Assembly (NCBI RefSeq): GCF_002288825.1
Contig: NZ_NSLI01000004.1
Location: 1 to 64,000 of the forward strand
Length of the DNA stretch: 64,000 bases
From: Sphingomonas lenta
Lineage (GTDB): Bacteria; Pseudomonadota; Alphaproteobacteria; Sphingomonadales; Sphingomonadaceae
Direction of reading: 5' to 3'
Position numbers and translations under genes: made by a program
Shown here: positions 55,445 to 64,000 of the stretch, in pieces
Layout of the letters: the number at the start of each line of letters is the position of its first letter
Position numbering within the stretch: position 1 is the first letter of the stretch
The notes under the pieces: model-generated
Database searches by the model: none
Seen by the model: the letters and a program-made list of their open reading frames with translations, nothing else
Told to the model about the DNA's origin: nothing

Positions 55445-56677
55445 ATGATCGCCGCGCTCCTGCTGCTCCAGGCAGCACCCGACCCCGCGCTCGCCGCCCG
55501 CGTCGAGCGCGTGCTCGCGCGTAACCCCATAGTGGACGGTCACAACGACCTCGCTTGGGAGCTGCTGCAACAGCATGGAGGCAAGGTCGAGACCGTCGAT
55601 CTGACCCGCGACACCAGCCGGCTCGCCAACCCGCTCCAGACCGACCTGCCGCGGCTCAGGAGGGGCGGCGTCGGCGGGCAGTTCTGGTCGGTGTACATCC
55701 CCGCCAGCGTCACCGGCCCGCGCGCCGTCGAGCTGACGATCGAGCAGATCGACATCGTACGCCGCTTCGTCGCCGCCAACCCGCGCGCGCTGGCCTTCGC
55801 CGACACCGCCGCCGACGTCCGCCGCATCGCACGCTCGGGCCGCGTAGCCTCGCTGCTCGGCGTCGAGGGCGGGCATCAGATCGACGGCCGTCTGTCGGTG
55901 CTCCGCCGCTACCACGACCTCGGCGTGCGCTACATGACGCTGACCCACGGGCGTAGCCTGTCCTGGGCCGACAGCGCCACCGACGCGCCGATCTCGGGCG
56001 GGCTGTCGGCGTTCGGGCGGCAGGTCGTGGCGGAGATGAACCGGATCGGCATGATCGTGGACGTGTCCCACGTTTCCGACGCGACGATGCACGCGGTGCT
56101 GGGGCTGACGCGCGCGCCGGTGATCGCGTCGCACTCCGGCGCCCGCGCCATTGCGTCCGCCCCGCGCAACGTGCCCGACGACCTGCTCCGGCTCATCGCC
56201 GCGAACGGCGGTGTCGTGATGGTCAACTTCTACCCCGCTTTCCTCTCCGACCAGTGGCGGGCGTGGGACCAGGCGCGGGGAGCTGAGGCGAAGCGCCTGG
56301 GCGTACCCGACGAGCTCTACGGCGACAAGGCGCCCGTGCTGCTCGCGGCCTGGGACCGCGTCAACCCCGAGCCGCGCGTCACCGTCGCCACCGTCGCCGA
56401 CCATGTCGAACACATCGCCCGCGTCGCGGGCCGTGACCATGTGGGCCTGGGGGGCGATTACGACGGCATCGGCGGCACGGGGCCGGAGGGGATGAAGGGC
56501 GTCGACGGCTACCCGCTGCTCCTGGCGGAGCTCGCGCGGCGCGGCTGGAGCGACGCCGACCTCGGCAAGCTCGCCAGCGGCAACGTGCTCCGCGTCATGG
56601 AGCGCGTCGAGCAGGTCGCGGCCGCTTCACGTGGAACACCGCCCATCGATGCAGTCGACCCGCTGGCCCGGCCGTAA
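55445..56677 (+). CDS. Membrane dipeptidase (renal dipeptidase, M19)
   Basis: 410 residues, a zinc TIM-barrel dipeptidase. The HxD motif is IVDGHNDLAWELL, the bridging Glu is in LLGVEGGHQID, and the later His are in VDVSHVSD and IASHSGARA. A short hydrophobic N-terminus (MIAALLLLQAAP) suggests export. Bacterial members hydrolyse dipeptides, including some with D-residues. It stands alone and is followed by an inverted repeat. Confidence 0.92.
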   Translation: MIAALLLLQAAPDPALAARVERVLARNPIVDGHNDLAWELLQQHGGKVETVDLTRDTSRLANPLQTDLPRLRRGGVGGQFWSVYIPASVTGPRAVELTIEQIDIVRRFVAANPRALAFADTAADVRRIARSGRVASLLGVEGGHQIDGRLSVLRRYHDLGVRYMTLTHGRSLSWADSATDAPISGGLSAFGRQVVAEMNRIGMIVDVSHVSDATMHAVLGLTRAPVIASHSGARAIASAPRNVPDDLLRLIAANGGVVMVNFYPAFLSDQWRAWDQARGAEAKRLGVPDELYGDKAPVLLAAWDRVNPEPRVTVATVADHVEHIARVAGRDHVGLGGDYDGIGGTGPEGMKGVDGYPLLLAELARRGWSDADLGKLASGNVLRVMERVEQVAAASRGTPPIDAVDPLARP

Positions 56678-56692
56678 GACCGTTTCCTCCCT

Positions 56693-56773
56693 CCGTTCGT
56701 CTCAAGCTTAGTCGAGAGACCGATGCGGTCACGGTCGCCGGGAGCGTTTCTCGACTGGGCTCGAAACGAACGG
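56693..56773. repeat. Intergenic inverted repeat
   Basis: Arms 56693-56720 and 56746-56773 (28 bases each, beginning CCGTTCGT...AGTCGAGA) are inverted copies with five mismatches, separated by 25 bases. It lies between convergent genes. TCGTTTCGAG/AGTCGAGA arms of this type are, from memory, a common dispersed element in sphingomonads. Confidence 0.6.
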
Positions 56774-56785
56774 AGAGGGGCGCAG

Positions 56786-57790
56786 TCAAAAGCCCGACAG
56801 GAAGCTCGCGACGTTCGCACCCAGCGCGTCGACCGCGTAGCCGCCCTCCATCACCACGGCGGTCGGTAAGCCAACGCCCGCGATATCGCGCGCGAGCAGC
56901 GCATAGTCATCCGTCTCCAGCGCGAAATGCGAGATAGGGTCACCCGCCCAGGTGTCCGCACCGAAGCTCACCACCAGCGCCCCCGCGCCACAGCGCGCGA
57001 TGGCATCAAGCGCCGCGCCCTGCGCCCGCCGGAACGAGTCGAGCCTCGTCCCCCGCGGCAACGGCAGGTTGAGCGTCGCGCCCCGACCCTCGCCTTCGCC
57101 GACCTCATCGGCATGGCCCCAGTAGAAGGGATAGTCCGTCGCCGGGCCGGCGTGCACCGACGCGTAGAACACATCGCCGCGGGTCCAGAAGATGTCCTGC
57201 GTCCCGTTGCCGTGGTGATAGTCGATGTCGAGCACCGCCACCCGGCCGACTCCGGCATCCCGCATCGCCTGCGCCGCGACTGCGGCGGCGTTGATGTGGC
57301 AGTAGCCGCCGCAATAGTCGGCGCCCGCGTGATGTCCCGGCGGCCGGCACAGCGCGAACGCCGCGCGCTCGCCGCTGAGCACGGCATGCGCCGCCGCCAG
57401 CGCGGACTGCGCGCTCCAATAGCTCGCCTCGAACGCGTGCGATCCCAAAGGTGTCGTCGCATCAAACGCGTACCGCCCGAGCAGCGCGTCGATCCGCGTG
57501 AGCCGCACCGGCCGCCGCCCCACCACCGGAAAGGCGTAGGGGATCGCGTCGCCCGTCCGCCCCGCCTCGCGCCACAGCCGCGGCGCGTCCTGCAGGAACC
57601 GGATGTACCCCGCATCGTGCACCGCCAGCACGGGCGCGAGCCCGCGATCCTCCGGCCGCTCGGTCGCTGCGAGCGCCGCCAGCATCGCGTCCACCCGCTC
57701 CGGCTTCTCGGCATAGGCCGTGAACCCGCCGTTATGCAGCTCCTCGGCCGGCGCGTGCAGCCGCTGGCGGGAGTCGTGGAAGACGCGCAT
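56786..57790 (-). CDS. Histone deacetylase family (acetylpolyamine aminohydrolase-like) protein
   Basis: 334 residues with the zinc amidohydrolase fold: RPPGHHAGADYCGGYCHIN, then LDIDYHHGNGTQDIF with the zinc Asp and His, and SFGADTWAGDP with the second Asp. Bacterial members remove acetyl groups from polyamines or other small amines. The stop of the upstream nhaA overlaps its ATG by one base (TGATG reading), so the two are co-transcribed. Confidence 0.92.
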   Translation of the reverse strand: MRVFHDSRQRLHAPAEELHNGGFTAYAEKPERVDAMLAALAATERPEDRGLAPVLAVHDAGYIRFLQDAPRLWREAGRTGDAIPYAFPVVGRRPVRLTRIDALLGRYAFDATTPLGSHAFEASYWSAQSALAAAHAVLSGERAAFALCRPPGHHAGADYCGGYCHINAAAVAAQAMRDAGVGRVAVLDIDYHHGNGTQDIFWTRGDVFYASVHAGPATDYPFYWGHADEVGEGEGRGATLNLPLPRGTRLDSFRRAQGAALDAIARCGAGALVVSFGADTWAGDPISHFALETDDYALLARDIAGVGLPTAVVMEGGYAVDALGANVASFLSGF

Positions 57791-58980
57791 CAGTCGCGCT
57801 TAGCCGACAGGCGAAGCACCGCGTAGCCCATGACCGCCGACAGCGCGGAGCCGGCGATCACGCCGAGCTTCACCTGGTCGATCAGCTCCGGCCGCCCCGG
57901 AAAGGCGAGCCCGCCGATGAACAGGCTCATGGTGAAGCCGATGCCGGCGAGCAACGCCACGCCGTACACTTGGCCCCAGCCGCACCCGCCCGGCTTCCCC
58001 GCGATTCCCAGCTTCACCGCCGCCCAGACCGCGCCCAATATGCCTAGCTGCTTGCCCAGGAACAGGCCCAACGCGACGGCCAGCACCAGCGGCTGGCCCA
58101 GGCCGCCGATCCCCGTGAGCGCGACGCCCGCATTGGCGAAGCCGAATAGCGGCACGATCAGGAACGCGCTCCACGGCGCCAGCCCGTGCTCGATCCGGTG
58201 CAGCGTCGATTCGGGCGCGTCCGGCGCGCCCGGAGTCGGCGTGATCGGCACCACAGCCGCCGCCAGCACGCCCGCGATCGTCGCGTGCACGCCCGACCTG
58301 AGCACGAAGAACCACAGGACCACGAAGCCGAGCAGGAACACCCACGGCGCGCGCACGCCGTGGCGGCCCAGCGCCCACATGACCGCCAGCACGCCCGCCG
58401 CCGCGGCCAGCGCGGGGAGGCTGAGCCCGTGGCTATAGGCGAGCGCGATGATCGCCACCGCCCCCATGTCGTCGACGATCGCCACCGTGGTCAGGAACAG
58501 CTTGAGCTGCGCGGGCACCCGCTTGCCGAGCAGCGCCATCACCCCGATCGCGAAGGCGATGTCGGTCGCCGCGGGAATCGCCCAGCCGCGCGTCAGCCCG
58601 TCCTGATCCCGCGTGATGAACAGGTACACGAGCGCGGGAACGATCATGCCGGACGCCGCCGCGATGACGGGCAGGCGGCGGTTCTCCGGCTGCGCCAGCG
58701 CGCCGTCCACCAGCTCGCGCTTGATCTCCAGTCCGACGAGCAGGAAGAAGAAGGCCATCAGCCCGTCGTTGATCCACAGCTCGACGTTCATCGGCCCCAG
58801 CGTGGGCGAGAGCGTCGGCCCGGTCGGATCATGCCGCCAATGCTCGTACCACTCGGCCGCGCCTGAGTTCGCGACGATCAGCGCCGCCGCCGCCGCCAGC
58901 ATCAGCACGATGCCGCCCGTCGCCTCCGACTGGAGGTAGCGGCGGAGCGCGTTGAACGGCTTGGCGACGGGCGCGTGCAC
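57790..58980 (-). CDS. nhaA: Na+/H+ antiporter NhaA
   Basis: 396 residues with 12 or so TM helices. The catalytic aspartate pair appears as AIVDDMGAVAIIA (equivalent to D163-D164 of E. coli), with NDGLMAFFFLLVGLEIKRE and PAATDIAFAIGVMALLG as further signatures. It exchanges sodium (or lithium) for protons at alkaline pH. It lies one base upstream of lysS in the leftward direction of reading and is coupled to the HDAC-like gene. Confidence 0.95.
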   Translation of the reverse strand: MHAPVAKPFNALRRYLQSEATGGIVLMLAAAAALIVANSGAAEWYEHWRHDPTGPTLSPTLGPMNVELWINDGLMAFFFLLVGLEIKRELVDGALAQPENRRLPVIAAASGMIVPALVYLFITRDQDGLTRGWAIPAATDIAFAIGVMALLGKRVPAQLKLFLTTVAIVDDMGAVAIIALAYSHGLSLPALAAAAGVLAVMWALGRHGVRAPWVFLLGFVVLWFFVLRSGVHATIAGVLAAAVVPITPTPGAPDAPESTLHRIEHGLAPWSAFLIVPLFGFANAGVALTGIGGLGQPLVLAVALGLFLGKQLGILGAVWAAVKLGIAGKPGGCGWGQVYGVALLAGIGFTMSLFIGGLAFPGRPELIDQVKLGVIAGSALSAVMGYAVLRLSAKRD

Positions 58981-58981
58981 G

Positions 58982-60601
58982 TCAGCCCACCCGCGCCAGC
59001 GCGTCCGCGATCAGCCCCCGGCTGTTGCCCACGCCGTAGAGTGCGATGAAGCTGCCCATGCGCGGGCCTTGGCTAGAGCCGAGCAGCGTCTCGTACAGCG
59101 CCTTGAACCAGTCGCGTAAGTTCTCCTTACCATAGTGCTCTTTGCCGACTTCGTAGACCATGTCCTGCAGCTCCTCCGCTGTGCCGCCAGGTGCGAAGCT
59201 GCCCGGCATTTGCGGTACTGACGACACTTTACCGAGCCGCTCGTAGAGGTCGTGAAGCGCCCTCCTCTCAATTTCGGTTGGAGGTCGCAGCACTAGCTTT
59301 GGCGCGACAACCTCACGATGGTAGGCGACAGCGCAGTCGATCAACGTAGCGACCGCTGCACTAAGCTCGTCCGAGATGTCATATGTACTGTAGACGTAGT
59401 TCTCGACGATCTCTCGATCTTGCGCGTTCAGCACGCCGACAAGGTTCAGCAACAGACCATATGTGAAAGGCAGCGCACCCGATGGCACTTGCCCGCCGTG
59501 GATGTGATGCACCGGATTACCCAGTCTCTCCTTGACAGGCTGGCCCGGATAGCTCGCGCGGAACTGCCAGTAATCATCCACCGCGCGCGGGATTACGCCC
59601 ATGTGGAGCTGCTTGGCCTTCTTGGGCTCGCGGTACGCGTAGAAGGCGAGGCTCTCCTCGGGGCCGTAGGTCAGCCACTGTTCGATCGACAGGCCGTTGC
59701 CCTTCGACTTCGAGATCTTCTCGCCATGCTCGTCGAGGAACATCTCGTAGTTGAAGCCCTCGGGCGGCCGCCCGCCGAGCACGCGCGCGATCTTGGACGA
59801 CTGGACTACCGAGTCGATCAGGTCCTTGCCCGCCATCTCATAATCCACGCTGAGCGCCACCCAGCGCATCGCCCAATCGACCTTCCATTGCAGCTTCGAC
59901 CCGCCCGACAGCGCCGACTGCGTCACCCGCTCGCCCCCGTCGTCGAACGCGATCAGGCCCGCGTCCGCGTCGACCACCTCGACGGGCACCTGCAGCACGA
60001 TCCCCGATTTGGGGCTCACCGGCAGCACGGGCGAGTAGGTGGCGCGACGCTCGGCGCGGAGCGTCGGCAGCATCACGTCCTGGATCTGGTCGAAGCGCTG
60101 AAGCACGAGCCGTAGCGCGTCGTCGAAGCGGCCGGACGTGTAGTAGTCCGTCGACGACGCGAACTCGTAGTCGAAGCCGTAGCGGTCGAGGAAATCGCGC
60201 AGTCGCGCGTTGTTGTGCGCCGCGAAGCTCTCGTGCGTCCCGAACGGATCGGGGATGCGGCTCAGCGGACGACCGAGATGCTCCCGCAGCATGTCGCCGT
60301 TGGGCACGTTGTCGGGCACCTTGCGCAGGCCGTCCATGTCGTCGGAAAAGGCGACGAGCTTGGTCGGCTGGTCGGACAAGGTGTGGAACGCGTTGCGCAC
60401 CATCGTCGTGCGCAGCACTTCGTTGAACGTGCCGATATGCGGCAGGCCCGAGGGACCGTACCCCGTCTCGAACACGACCGGCCCAGGCTGTCCGCCTTCG
60501 CCCGGCTTGCCCTCGGGCCAGCGCTTCAACAGCTTGCGCGCTTCCTCGTACGGCCAAGCCTTGGACTCGAGGGCGGCGGTGCGGATGTCGTCGGTCGTCA
60601 T
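58982..60601 (-). CDS. lysS: Class I lysyl-tRNA synthetase
   Basis: 539 residues of the archaeal-type class I LysRS, which many alphaproteobacteria use in place of the class II enzyme. HIGH-like GPSGLPHIGTFNE is near residue 52 and KMSKS-like GEKISKSKGNGLS near 295. The final third, 59101-59580, has a visibly lower G+C (about 57% by hand count of seven lines, against about 72% in sampled lines at 59881 and 60001) and atypical codons, as if recombined from another source. The frame is intact. Confidence 0.95.
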   Translation of the reverse strand: MTTDDIRTAALESKAWPYEEARKLLKRWPEGKPGEGGQPGPVVFETGYGPSGLPHIGTFNEVLRTTMVRNAFHTLSDQPTKLVAFSDDMDGLRKVPDNVPNGDMLREHLGRPLSRIPDPFGTHESFAAHNNARLRDFLDRYGFDYEFASSTDYYTSGRFDDALRLVLQRFDQIQDVMLPTLRAERRATYSPVLPVSPKSGIVLQVPVEVVDADAGLIAFDDGGERVTQSALSGGSKLQWKVDWAMRWVALSVDYEMAGKDLIDSVVQSSKIARVLGGRPPEGFNYEMFLDEHGEKISKSKGNGLSIEQWLTYGPEESLAFYAYREPKKAKQLHMGVIPRAVDDYWQFRASYPGQPVKERLGNPVHHIHGGQVPSGALPFTYGLLLNLVGVLNAQDREIVENYVYSTYDISDELSAAVATLIDCAVAYHREVVAPKLVLRPPTEIERRALHDLYERLGKVSSVPQMPGSFAPGGTAEELQDMVYEVGKEHYGKENLRDWFKALYETLLGSSQGPRMGSFIALYGVGNSRGLIADALARVG

Positions 60602-60722
60602 CGACCGAGCGACCTAGCGCCCGAAGGCCGATGCGCAACGATATTCGAGGGTAGAAGCTCGATTCGCGTAGCCGCGCGCTCACCTTGCGTTCAGGGCCGC
60701 GCCGCCTAAAGCCGCGGCGCTT

Positions 60723-63194
60723 ATGGTTGTAACCCTGTCCCTTCTCCTTTCCGCCGCGCCCCTCCAAGCGCAGCAGCCCACGACACCGCCTGTCCAGGAG
60801 CCGACGGTCCAAGAGCCCGCCACCGAGGAGGCGGAAACCGACGCCGAGGCGAGCGAGGGGGAAGAGATCGTCGTCACCGGCCAGCGCGAGCCGGGCAGCG
60901 TCGCGGGCGACATCCCGCCGCTCCAGCAGATTCGCCCCGCCGAGATCCGCTCCTACGGCGTGAACACCGTCGAGGAACTGCTCGCCGAACTAGGGCCGCA
61001 GACGCGCTCGGGCCGCGGCGGCCCGCCGGTGGTGCTGGTGAACGGCCGCCGCGTCTCTGGCTTCCAGGAGATCCGCGATATCCCGACCGAGGCGATCCTG
61101 CGCGTCGACGTGCTGCCGGAGGAGGTGGCGCTCCGATACGGCTATCGCGCCGACCAGCGCGTGGTGAATTTCGTGCTCCGCCGCCGCTTCCGTGCTGTCA
61201 CCGCCGAGGCCGACGCGCGCGTCGCGACCGAGGGCGGCCGCGTCGCGCCGGAAGCGGAGGTCGATTTCCTGACGATCCGCCGCGACGAGCGCCTCAACCT
61301 GCACCTCGAAGGCCAGTTCACCGACGCGCTCACCGAATCGGAGCGCAACGTCTTGAGCCGCAACGGTGACGGCAGCAGCGGCGACCCGCTGCGCACGCTG
61401 CTGCCCGAGAACCGCACCGTGTCCACCAACGCCGTCTACGCCCGCCCGATCGGGAACGTGCAGGCGTCGGTCAACGGCCAGCTCGAGATCAGCGACTCGA
61501 CCGCTTTGTTCGGCGCGGGGCTCGACGGGCTCGCGCTCCAGCAGGACAGCCGCACCATCTCCGGCCGGCTCGGCACGACGCTGAACGGCGACATCGGCTC
61601 CTGGCGCTGGAACTTCACGGGCGCGTACGACATCTCCGACTCGGAGACGTTCACCGACGTCGAAGGCTTCGCGCCCAACCGCGCCGACGCCGTATCCTCG
61701 CAGGGTAACGCCAGCCTGCTTCTGAACGGCACCGCCTTCGAGCTGCCCGCGGGCAACATCTCCACGAGCGTCCGCGTCGGCGGATCGACGCTCGATTTCG
61801 AGAGCCGCTCCTTCCGCTTCGGGAACGCTGTCGAGAGCCGGGTGTCGCGCGACGTGGGCGGGGCACGTGGTAACATCGACGTGCCGATCGCCAGCCGCAG
61901 CCGCGACGTGCTGCCCTTCCTGGGCCAGCTCTCCGTCAACGCCAACGCGGAGGTCGAACGCCTCTCCGACTTCGGCACGCTCTGGAGCATCGGTTACGGC
62001 GCGAACTGGTCGCCCTTGACCGGCGTCCGCCTGATCGCCTCCGTCGTCGACGAGCAGAACGCGCCCAGCCCGCAGCAGCTCGGCAACCCGGTCATCACCA
62101 CGCCCAATACCCGCGTCTTCGACTATCTGCGCGGCGAAACCGTCGCGGTGGAGAGCATCACGGGCGGCAACCCCCTCCTCCGCGCCAACGACCGCAGCGC
62201 GTTCCGCCTCGGGCTCAACCTGCAACCCTGGTCGGACAAGGACCTGACGTTCCAGGCCGACTACAATCGGATCCGCATCGACGATCCCATCGCGGGCTTT
62301 CCGGCCGCCACCGCCGAGATCGCCGCCGCCTTCCCCGACCGCTTCACGCGCGACGCCGAAGGACGGCTGACACGCCTCGACGCCCGGCCGATCAACTTCG
62401 ACCGGCAGGAGCGGTCTAGCATCCGCTACGGCTTCAACTTCTCCAAGCCGCTCCGGTCGCGCGTCCAGCGCCAGCTCGAGGCGTTCCGCGCCGGCAAGGG
62501 CCCGAACCCGTTCGAAGGCCTGCGCCCGTCTGGCGGCGCGCGGCGGCAGGCCGAAGCCGCGGCCGACGCGCAGCGCCCGGCGGGCGAAGCGCCGCGGCGC
62601 GGTGAGGGCGGGCAAGCGGGCGGCCAGGGCGCCGGCCCCGGCGGCCGCTTCGGTGGCGGACGTAATTTCGGTGGGGGGGGCTTCGGCGGACGTGGCGGGG
62701 GAGGCGGCGGACGTCTCCAGTTCGCGCTGTTCCACACGGTCAACTTGACCGAGCGCGTGACGGTGGCGGAGGGCGGGCCCGTGCTCGACCTGTTGAACGG
62801 CGACGCGATCGGCAACAATGGCGGCCAGCCGCGCCACGAGGTCGAGGGCCAGGCGGGCTACACCAACAACGGCCTGGGCGCGCGCCTGTCGCTCAACTTC
62901 CGCTCCGCGACCGAAGTGCAGGGCGGCACCGCCGCCGCGCCCGAGACGCTGGAGTTCGGCAGCCTGACCACGCTCAACCTCCGCCTCTTCGCCGACCTAG
63001 GCGCGCGGCCCGAATGGGTCCGGCGGCACCCCTGGATGCGTGGCATGCGCGTGACGGTAGGCGTCGACAACCTGTTCAACCAGCGCCAGGAGGTGCTCGA
63101 CCAGACGGGTGGGACGCCGATCAATTTCCAGCCGGCGTTGCTCGATCCGCTCGGGCGGTCGGTGCGGGTATCGCTTCGGAAGCTATTCTTTTAG
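60723..63194 (+). CDS. TonB-dependent receptor
   Basis: 823 residues. A signal peptide (MVVTLSLLLSAAPLQAQ) precedes an acidic linker and a plug domain (IVVTGQREPGS, GGPPVVLVNGRRVSGFQE), then a beta-barrel ending in the C-terminal Phe (RKLFF). Within the barrel is an unusual Gly-rich insert (about residues 635-660, GGFGGRGGGGGGR) that would form a surface loop. The ligand is unknown; sphingomonads have many such receptors. It is divergent from lysS. Confidence 0.9.
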   Translation: MVVTLSLLLSAAPLQAQQPTTPPVQEPTVQEPATEEAETDAEASEGEEIVVTGQREPGSVAGDIPPLQQIRPAEIRSYGVNTVEELLAELGPQTRSGRGGPPVVLVNGRRVSGFQEIRDIPTEAILRVDVLPEEVALRYGYRADQRVVNFVLRRRFRAVTAEADARVATEGGRVAPEAEVDFLTIRRDERLNLHLEGQFTDALTESERNVLSRNGDGSSGDPLRTLLPENRTVSTNAVYARPIGNVQASVNGQLEISDSTALFGAGLDGLALQQDSRTISGRLGTTLNGDIGSWRWNFTGAYDISDSETFTDVEGFAPNRADAVSSQGNASLLLNGTAFELPAGNISTSVRVGGSTLDFESRSFRFGNAVESRVSRDVGGARGNIDVPIASRSRDVLPFLGQLSVNANAEVERLSDFGTLWSIGYGANWSPLTGVRLIASVVDEQNAPSPQQLGNPVITTPNTRVFDYLRGETVAVESITGGNPLLRANDRSAFRLGLNLQPWSDKDLTFQADYNRIRIDDPIAGFPAATAEIAAAFPDRFTRDAEGRLTRLDARPINFDRQERSSIRYGFNFSKPLRSRVQRQLEAFRAGKGPNPFEGLRPSGGARRQAEAAADAQRPAGEAPRRGEGGQAGGQGAGPGGRFGGGRNFGGGGFGGRGGGGGGRLQFALFHTVNLTERVTVAEGGPVLDLLNGDAIGNNGGQPRHEVEGQAGYTNNGLGARLSLNFRSATEVQGGTAAAPETLEFGSLTTLNLRLFADLGARPEWVRRHPWMRGMRVTVGVDNLFNQRQEVLDQTGGTPINFQPALLDPLGRSVRVSLRKLFF

Positions 63195-63217
63195 CTCGCC
63201 CTGTCCCACCACAGCCG

Positions 63218-63309
63218 TCACCCCGGACTTGTTCCGGGGTCCATCGTCGTGCGAACGATGCCGCCGGAGTGCGCGCACGACGATGGATGCCGGAACAAGT
63301 CCGGCATGA
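63218..63309. repeat. Intergenic inverted repeat
   Basis: Left arm 63218-63253 (TCACCCCGGACTTGTTCC...) and right arm 63274-63309 are imperfect inverted copies, sharing the ATCGTCGTGCG core exactly. It separates the receptor gene from the SDR gene. CCCCGGACTTGTTCCGGGG is itself a near-palindrome. Such elements are, from memory, dispersed widely in sphingomonads. Confidence 0.65.
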
Positions 63310-63332
63310 CGAAGAAGGGGGCGGGAAGCGTC

Positions 63333-64000
63333 ATGGCCGGCGAAAAGGCGATCTTCGTGACGGGCGCGGCGTCGGGCATCGGGCTCGCCGTCGCCAGGCT
63401 CTTCTCCGACCGCGGCTGGCGCGTGGGCCTGTCCGACATCGACAAGCCCGGCCTCGCCGCCGCGGCCAGGAGCCACCCTTTCCCGCTGGAGCGCACCTCG
63501 ACGCACCCGCTCGACGTCACGAACCGAGAGCAATGGGCGGAGGCGTTGGACGCGTTCACCGAGTCGAGCGGCGGGCGCCTCGACGTGCTCTTCAACAATG
63601 CGGGCGTGCCGCACGGGGGACCCTTCGCGTACGCGGGCTGGGAGGGCATCGACCGCACGGTGGCGGTGAACCTGATGGGCGTGATCAACGGCGCGCGGAT
63701 CAGTCACCTCTACCTGCATCGCACGCCGGGGTCGTGCCTGCTCAACACCGCCTCGGCGAGCGCGATCTACGGCTCGGCGGGACTCGCCGTCTACTCGGCG
63801 ACCAAGTTCGCGGTACGCGCGCTCACCGAGGCGCTCGACGCCGAATGGCACGCCGACGGCATCAAGGTGCGCGCGCTGGTGCCGGGCTTCATCGACACGC
63901 CGCTCCTTCAGCAGACGACCGAGGGCTCCAACCGCTCGATCCGCGACACGGTGACGAACGCCGGCTTCGAACTGACCTCGGCCGACGCGGTCGCCAAGGC
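63333..64000 (+). CDS. Short-chain dehydrogenase/reductase, 3' end beyond the window
   Basis: At least 222 residues with no stop before the window ends. NAD(P)-binding TGAASGIGLAVARLF, the NNAG motif (VLFNNAGVPHGG), catalytic Ser in NTASASAIYG, and Tyr/Lys in YSATKFAVRALTEAL are all present. The substrate is unknown. ATG 63333 is used, with GGGCGGGAAG upstream; an ATG at 63306 in the same frame lies inside the repeat. Confidence 0.9.
   Translation, partial: MAGEKAIFVTGAASGIGLAVARLFSDRGWRVGLSDIDKPGLAAAARSHPFPLERTSTHPLDVTNREQWAEALDAFTESSGGRLDVLFNNAGVPHGGPFAYAGWEGIDRTVAVNLMGVINGARISHLYLHRTPGSCLLNTASASAIYGSAGLAVYSATKFAVRALTEALDAEWHADGIKVRALVPGFIDTPLLQQTTEGSNRSIRDTVTNAGFELTSADAVAK

Overview
The window is a G+C-rich chromosomal segment from a pigmented alphaproteobacterium, most likely a sphingomonad (Sphingomonadaceae). 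This rests on several signs: a crtY-crtI-crtB carotenoid locus, a close relative of the Novosphingobium Atm1 exporter, Usg and zf-CHCC proteins, a class I lysyl-tRNA synthetase, a TonB-dependent receptor, an EcfG-like GAAAC-N16-CGTT promoter, and dispersed hairpin-rich intergenic repeats. I saw no rRNA, tRNA, CRISPR array, insertion sequence or prophage. Nearly all of it is ordinary, dense chromosomal coding.

Layout. 1-8.4 kb: housekeeping and small conserved genes (ABC ATPase, usg, zinc finger, tldD, gntK, a four-gene leftward membrane/sterol-desaturase/phosphatase operon, recQ). 8.5-16.6 kb: secreted proteins of unknown function, including a trio of Gly/Ser-rich exported proteins, the Atm1-type exporter, an S9 peptidase and small membrane proteins. 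16.5-20.8 kb: carotenoid genes crtY-crtI-(repeat)-log-crtB, all read leftward. 20.9-24.9 kb: an acetyltransferase, a candidate small RNA, a single-domain response regulator, and a hybrid kinase/receiver/Hpt phosphorelay operon. 24.9-29.7 kb: a fatty-acid hydroxylase-type membrane protein, a DUF2141 protein, and an ECF sigma/anti-sigma pair divergent from two exported ferritin-like proteins. 29.7-31.7 kb: TPP riboswitch and thiC. 31.7-33.3 kb: a lower-G+C islet with an NYN-domain protein. 33.3-39.6 kb: small genes, including a glyoxalase-like gene with an in-frame stop, an endonuclease III homologue, a DUF2171-OmpA fusion and a stress ferritin. 39.6-42.7 kb: gltX, a VapBC-like pair and prs. 42.7-47.9 kb: a kinase / PP2C phosphatase / vWA triad divergent from a stator-like membrane pair and a convergent unknown gene. 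48-60.6 kb: PilZ protein, sucC, etfBA, hydrolases, dipeptidase, HDAC-like protein, nhaA and lysS. 60.7-64 kb: TonB-dependent receptor and the start of an SDR gene.

The best candidate for an undescribed system is 42.67-47.92 kb. A TerY-P-type signalling triad (vWA, PP2C, kinase with a C-terminal Cys/His cluster) sits back to back with a multi-TM protein carrying a long helical tail and a TM-anchored OmpA/MotB-domain protein, followed by a convergent 373-residue protein I do not recognise. The TM/OmpA pair recalls motor-stator pairs such as MotAB, TolQR or ZorAB, but no Zorya effector gene is present. Other points worth attention are the candidate sRNA at 21459-21527, an in-frame TGA replacing a probable Trp in a VOC gene (33961), repeated use of TTG starts overlapping TGA stops, three convergent gene pairs that share one CTAG for both stops, and a composition-shifted patch inside lysS.
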